6,466 nt of DNA from the NCBI GenBank assembly GCA_017999075.1, contig JAGOBX010000207.1, positions 1-6,466 of the forward strand, given 5' to 3'. The notes beneath the pieces are model-generated. The model was not told the origin of the DNA. It saw only the letters and a list, made by a program, of their open reading frames with translations, and ran no database searches. A program made the translations under genes and the position numbers. Below, in pieces: positions 5,460 to 6,466 of this stretch. Source of the stretch: Candidatus Babelota bacterium (GTDB lineage Bacteria; JAGOBX01). How positions within the stretch are numbered: position 1 is the stretch's first letter; each line of letters opens with the position of its first letter.

Positions 5460-6466
5460 CTAAATAAGATTCTGCATAATGAATTCTTTGCGTTCAGGAG
5501 TATTGTTCCCCATATAAAAACTCAATATATTGTTAATGACTGTGTCTCTATGAACTTCAATGTCAATCAAACGGATATCTTCGCCTATAAACTGTCCGAA
5601 TTCTTTCGGAGAAATTTCTCCTAGTCCTTTAAACCTTGTAATTTCACAGGATTTTCCAAGTTTTACCATTGCAGCATCACGCTCTTTTTCATCATAACAA
5701 TAAATCGTCTCATTTTTATTCCTTACTCTGAAAATCGGGGTTTCAAGTATGTAAACATGTCCGCCTATAACAAGATTTTTAAAGTATTGAAGGAAAAAAG
5801 TCAGTAGAAGGTTCCTTATATGAAGCCCGTCAACATCAGCATCTGTAGCAATAACTATTTTGTTATATCTAAGAGTTTCATACCCTTCTTCGATATCAAG
5901 AGCTTTCATAATATTATATAATTCTTCATTTTTATATATTGTATTTTGAGGAAGACCAAAACAATTTTTAGGCTTACCTTTCAAAGAAAAAATCGCTTGA
6001 GTATATACATCGCGGCAAGCTATCATGCTTCCGCTTGCAGACTGGCCTTCTGTAATAAATATAGTGGTTTTTTCAGCATCTGCATTTTTATCCGTATAAT
6101 GATACTTGCAGTCGCGAAGATTCGCAATACGCAAAGCTATTTTCTTTGACATTGCTTTTGCTTCACGTTTTACAGCCTGCAAATCTTTACGCAGTTTTTC
6201 ATTCAATAATATTTTTTCTAAAAGTTTTCCGCCTAATTCTTTATTTCTATTTAAAAATAACGCAAGAGAATCTTTTACAGTAGTTACTATCCATTGTTTT
6301 ATTTCAGGATTACCGAGTTTATTTTTTGTTTGAGATTCAAAAATAGGGTTTTTTAATTTTATAGCTATTGCTCCTATCACTCCGTCCCTGACATCAACAC
6401 CGTCGAAATTTTTTTTAGCAAACTCATTTATACCCTTCAAAATTCCTTCTTTAAATGCAGACAGGT
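5460..6466 (-). CDS. parE: Type IIA DNA topoisomerase subunit B, ParE-type, 5' end missing
   Basis: This is the C-terminal part (about 335 residues) of the ATPase/TOPRIM subunit that powers strand passage with ParC. The frame is open to the window edge. A TTG at 6438-6440 could be taken as a start, but it is an internal Leu: the codons before it read LSAFKEGI, which matches the family. Visible first is the end of the transducer domain (VRDGVIGAIAIKL, FESQTKNKLGNPEIK). The TOPRIM domain follows, with EGQSASGS (metal-binding Glu codon at 6048-6050), FSLKGKPKN, and TDADVDGLHIR carrying the DxDxD acidic residues near 5832-5843. ITRFKGLGEISPKEFGQF and the ending MGNNTPERKEFIMQNL are also typical. 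There is no 170-residue GyrB-type insert after TOPRIM. Gln replaces the usual Asp in EGDSA. The ATPase domain lies outside the window. The stop is TAG, 70 bp before parC, so one operon is likely. The name parE rather than gyrB rests on this partner and the sequence type. Confidence 0.92.
   Translation of the reverse strand, partial: LSAFKEGILKGINEFAKKNFDGVDVRDGVIGAIAIKLKNPIFESQTKNKLGNPEIKQWIVTTVKDSLALFLNRNKELGGKLLEKILLNEKLRKDLQAVKREAKAMSKKIALRIANLRDCKYHYTDKNADAEKTTIFITEGQSASGSMIACRDVYTQAIFSLKGKPKNCFGLPQNTIYKNEELYNIMKALDIEEGYETLRYNKIVIATDADVDGLHIRNLLLTFFLQYFKNLVIGGHVYILETPIFRVRNKNETIYCYDEKERDAAMVKLGKSCEITRFKGLGEISPKEFGQFIGEDIRLIDIEVHRDTVINNILSFYMGNNTPERKEFIMQNLI

Noticed and set aside
5445-5460. 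TATAAT-like sequence after the parE stop as a parC promoter
   Set aside because: No acceptable -35 hexamer lies 15-19 bp upstream.
5946-6333. Two plus-strand frames opposite parE
   Set aside because: They are antisense to the TOPRIM region, which is strongly conserved on the minus strand.
6438-6440. TTG as the start codon of the ParE-type gene
   Set aside because: The frame continues upstream with LSAFKEGI, which fits the family, and a protein starting here would lack the whole ATPase domain.

Overview
This window comes from a low-GC bacterium (roughly one third G+C by eye). It uses the standard genetic code: stops are TAA or TAG and no frame needs TGA read through. Six genes lie on the minus strand with short gaps, so transcription runs from base 6466 towards base 1. 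The two topoisomerase subunits are of the compact ParE/ParC type that I know from Bacteroidetes, Chlamydiae and spirochaetes. Together with a sigma-54 gene and a STAS anti-sigma antagonist, this suggests a spirochaete or another low-GC Gram-negative-type lineage such as Elusimicrobia. That placement is inference, and the window holds no rRNA or other decisive marker.

Layout in transcription order. The 3' two thirds or so of a ParE-type gene (6466-5460, cut by the window edge) is followed after 70 bp by a complete parC-type gene (5389-3494). The gap carries a 9-bp hairpin just before the parC ribosome binding site. A 72-bp gap then holds a perfect-consensus sigma-70 promoter (TTGACA, 16 bp, TATAAT) that ends almost on the proposed GTG start of tadA (3421-2933), the tRNA adenosine deaminase gene. 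Three bases after tadA comes rpoN (2929-1316), encoding sigma-54 with an unusually long acidic region II. After 37 bp comes a STAS-domain protein (1278-724) with basic N- and C-terminal tails. An 86-bp gap with an AT-rich interrupted hairpin precedes a gene for an exported protein of unknown function (637 to 1). That gene is open to the window edge.

How the genes fit together. ParE and ParC form one heterotetrameric type IIA topoisomerase. TadA makes the wobble inosine of tRNA-Arg. RpoN directs activator-dependent transcription. The STAS protein looks like an RsbV/SpoIIAA-type partner-switch component, but no cognate kinase or phosphatase is visible. The consensus promoter suggests two transcription units, parE-parC and tadA-rpoN-STAS, with the exported protein possibly read through or separately started.

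I see no mobile element, CRISPR array, tRNA or rRNA, and no gene-free stretch over 300 bases. I do not find a clear new multi-gene system. The points most worth checking are the promoter over the tadA start, the unassigned exported protein, the rpoN/STAS pairing, and the quinolone-site residues of both topoisomerase subunits.
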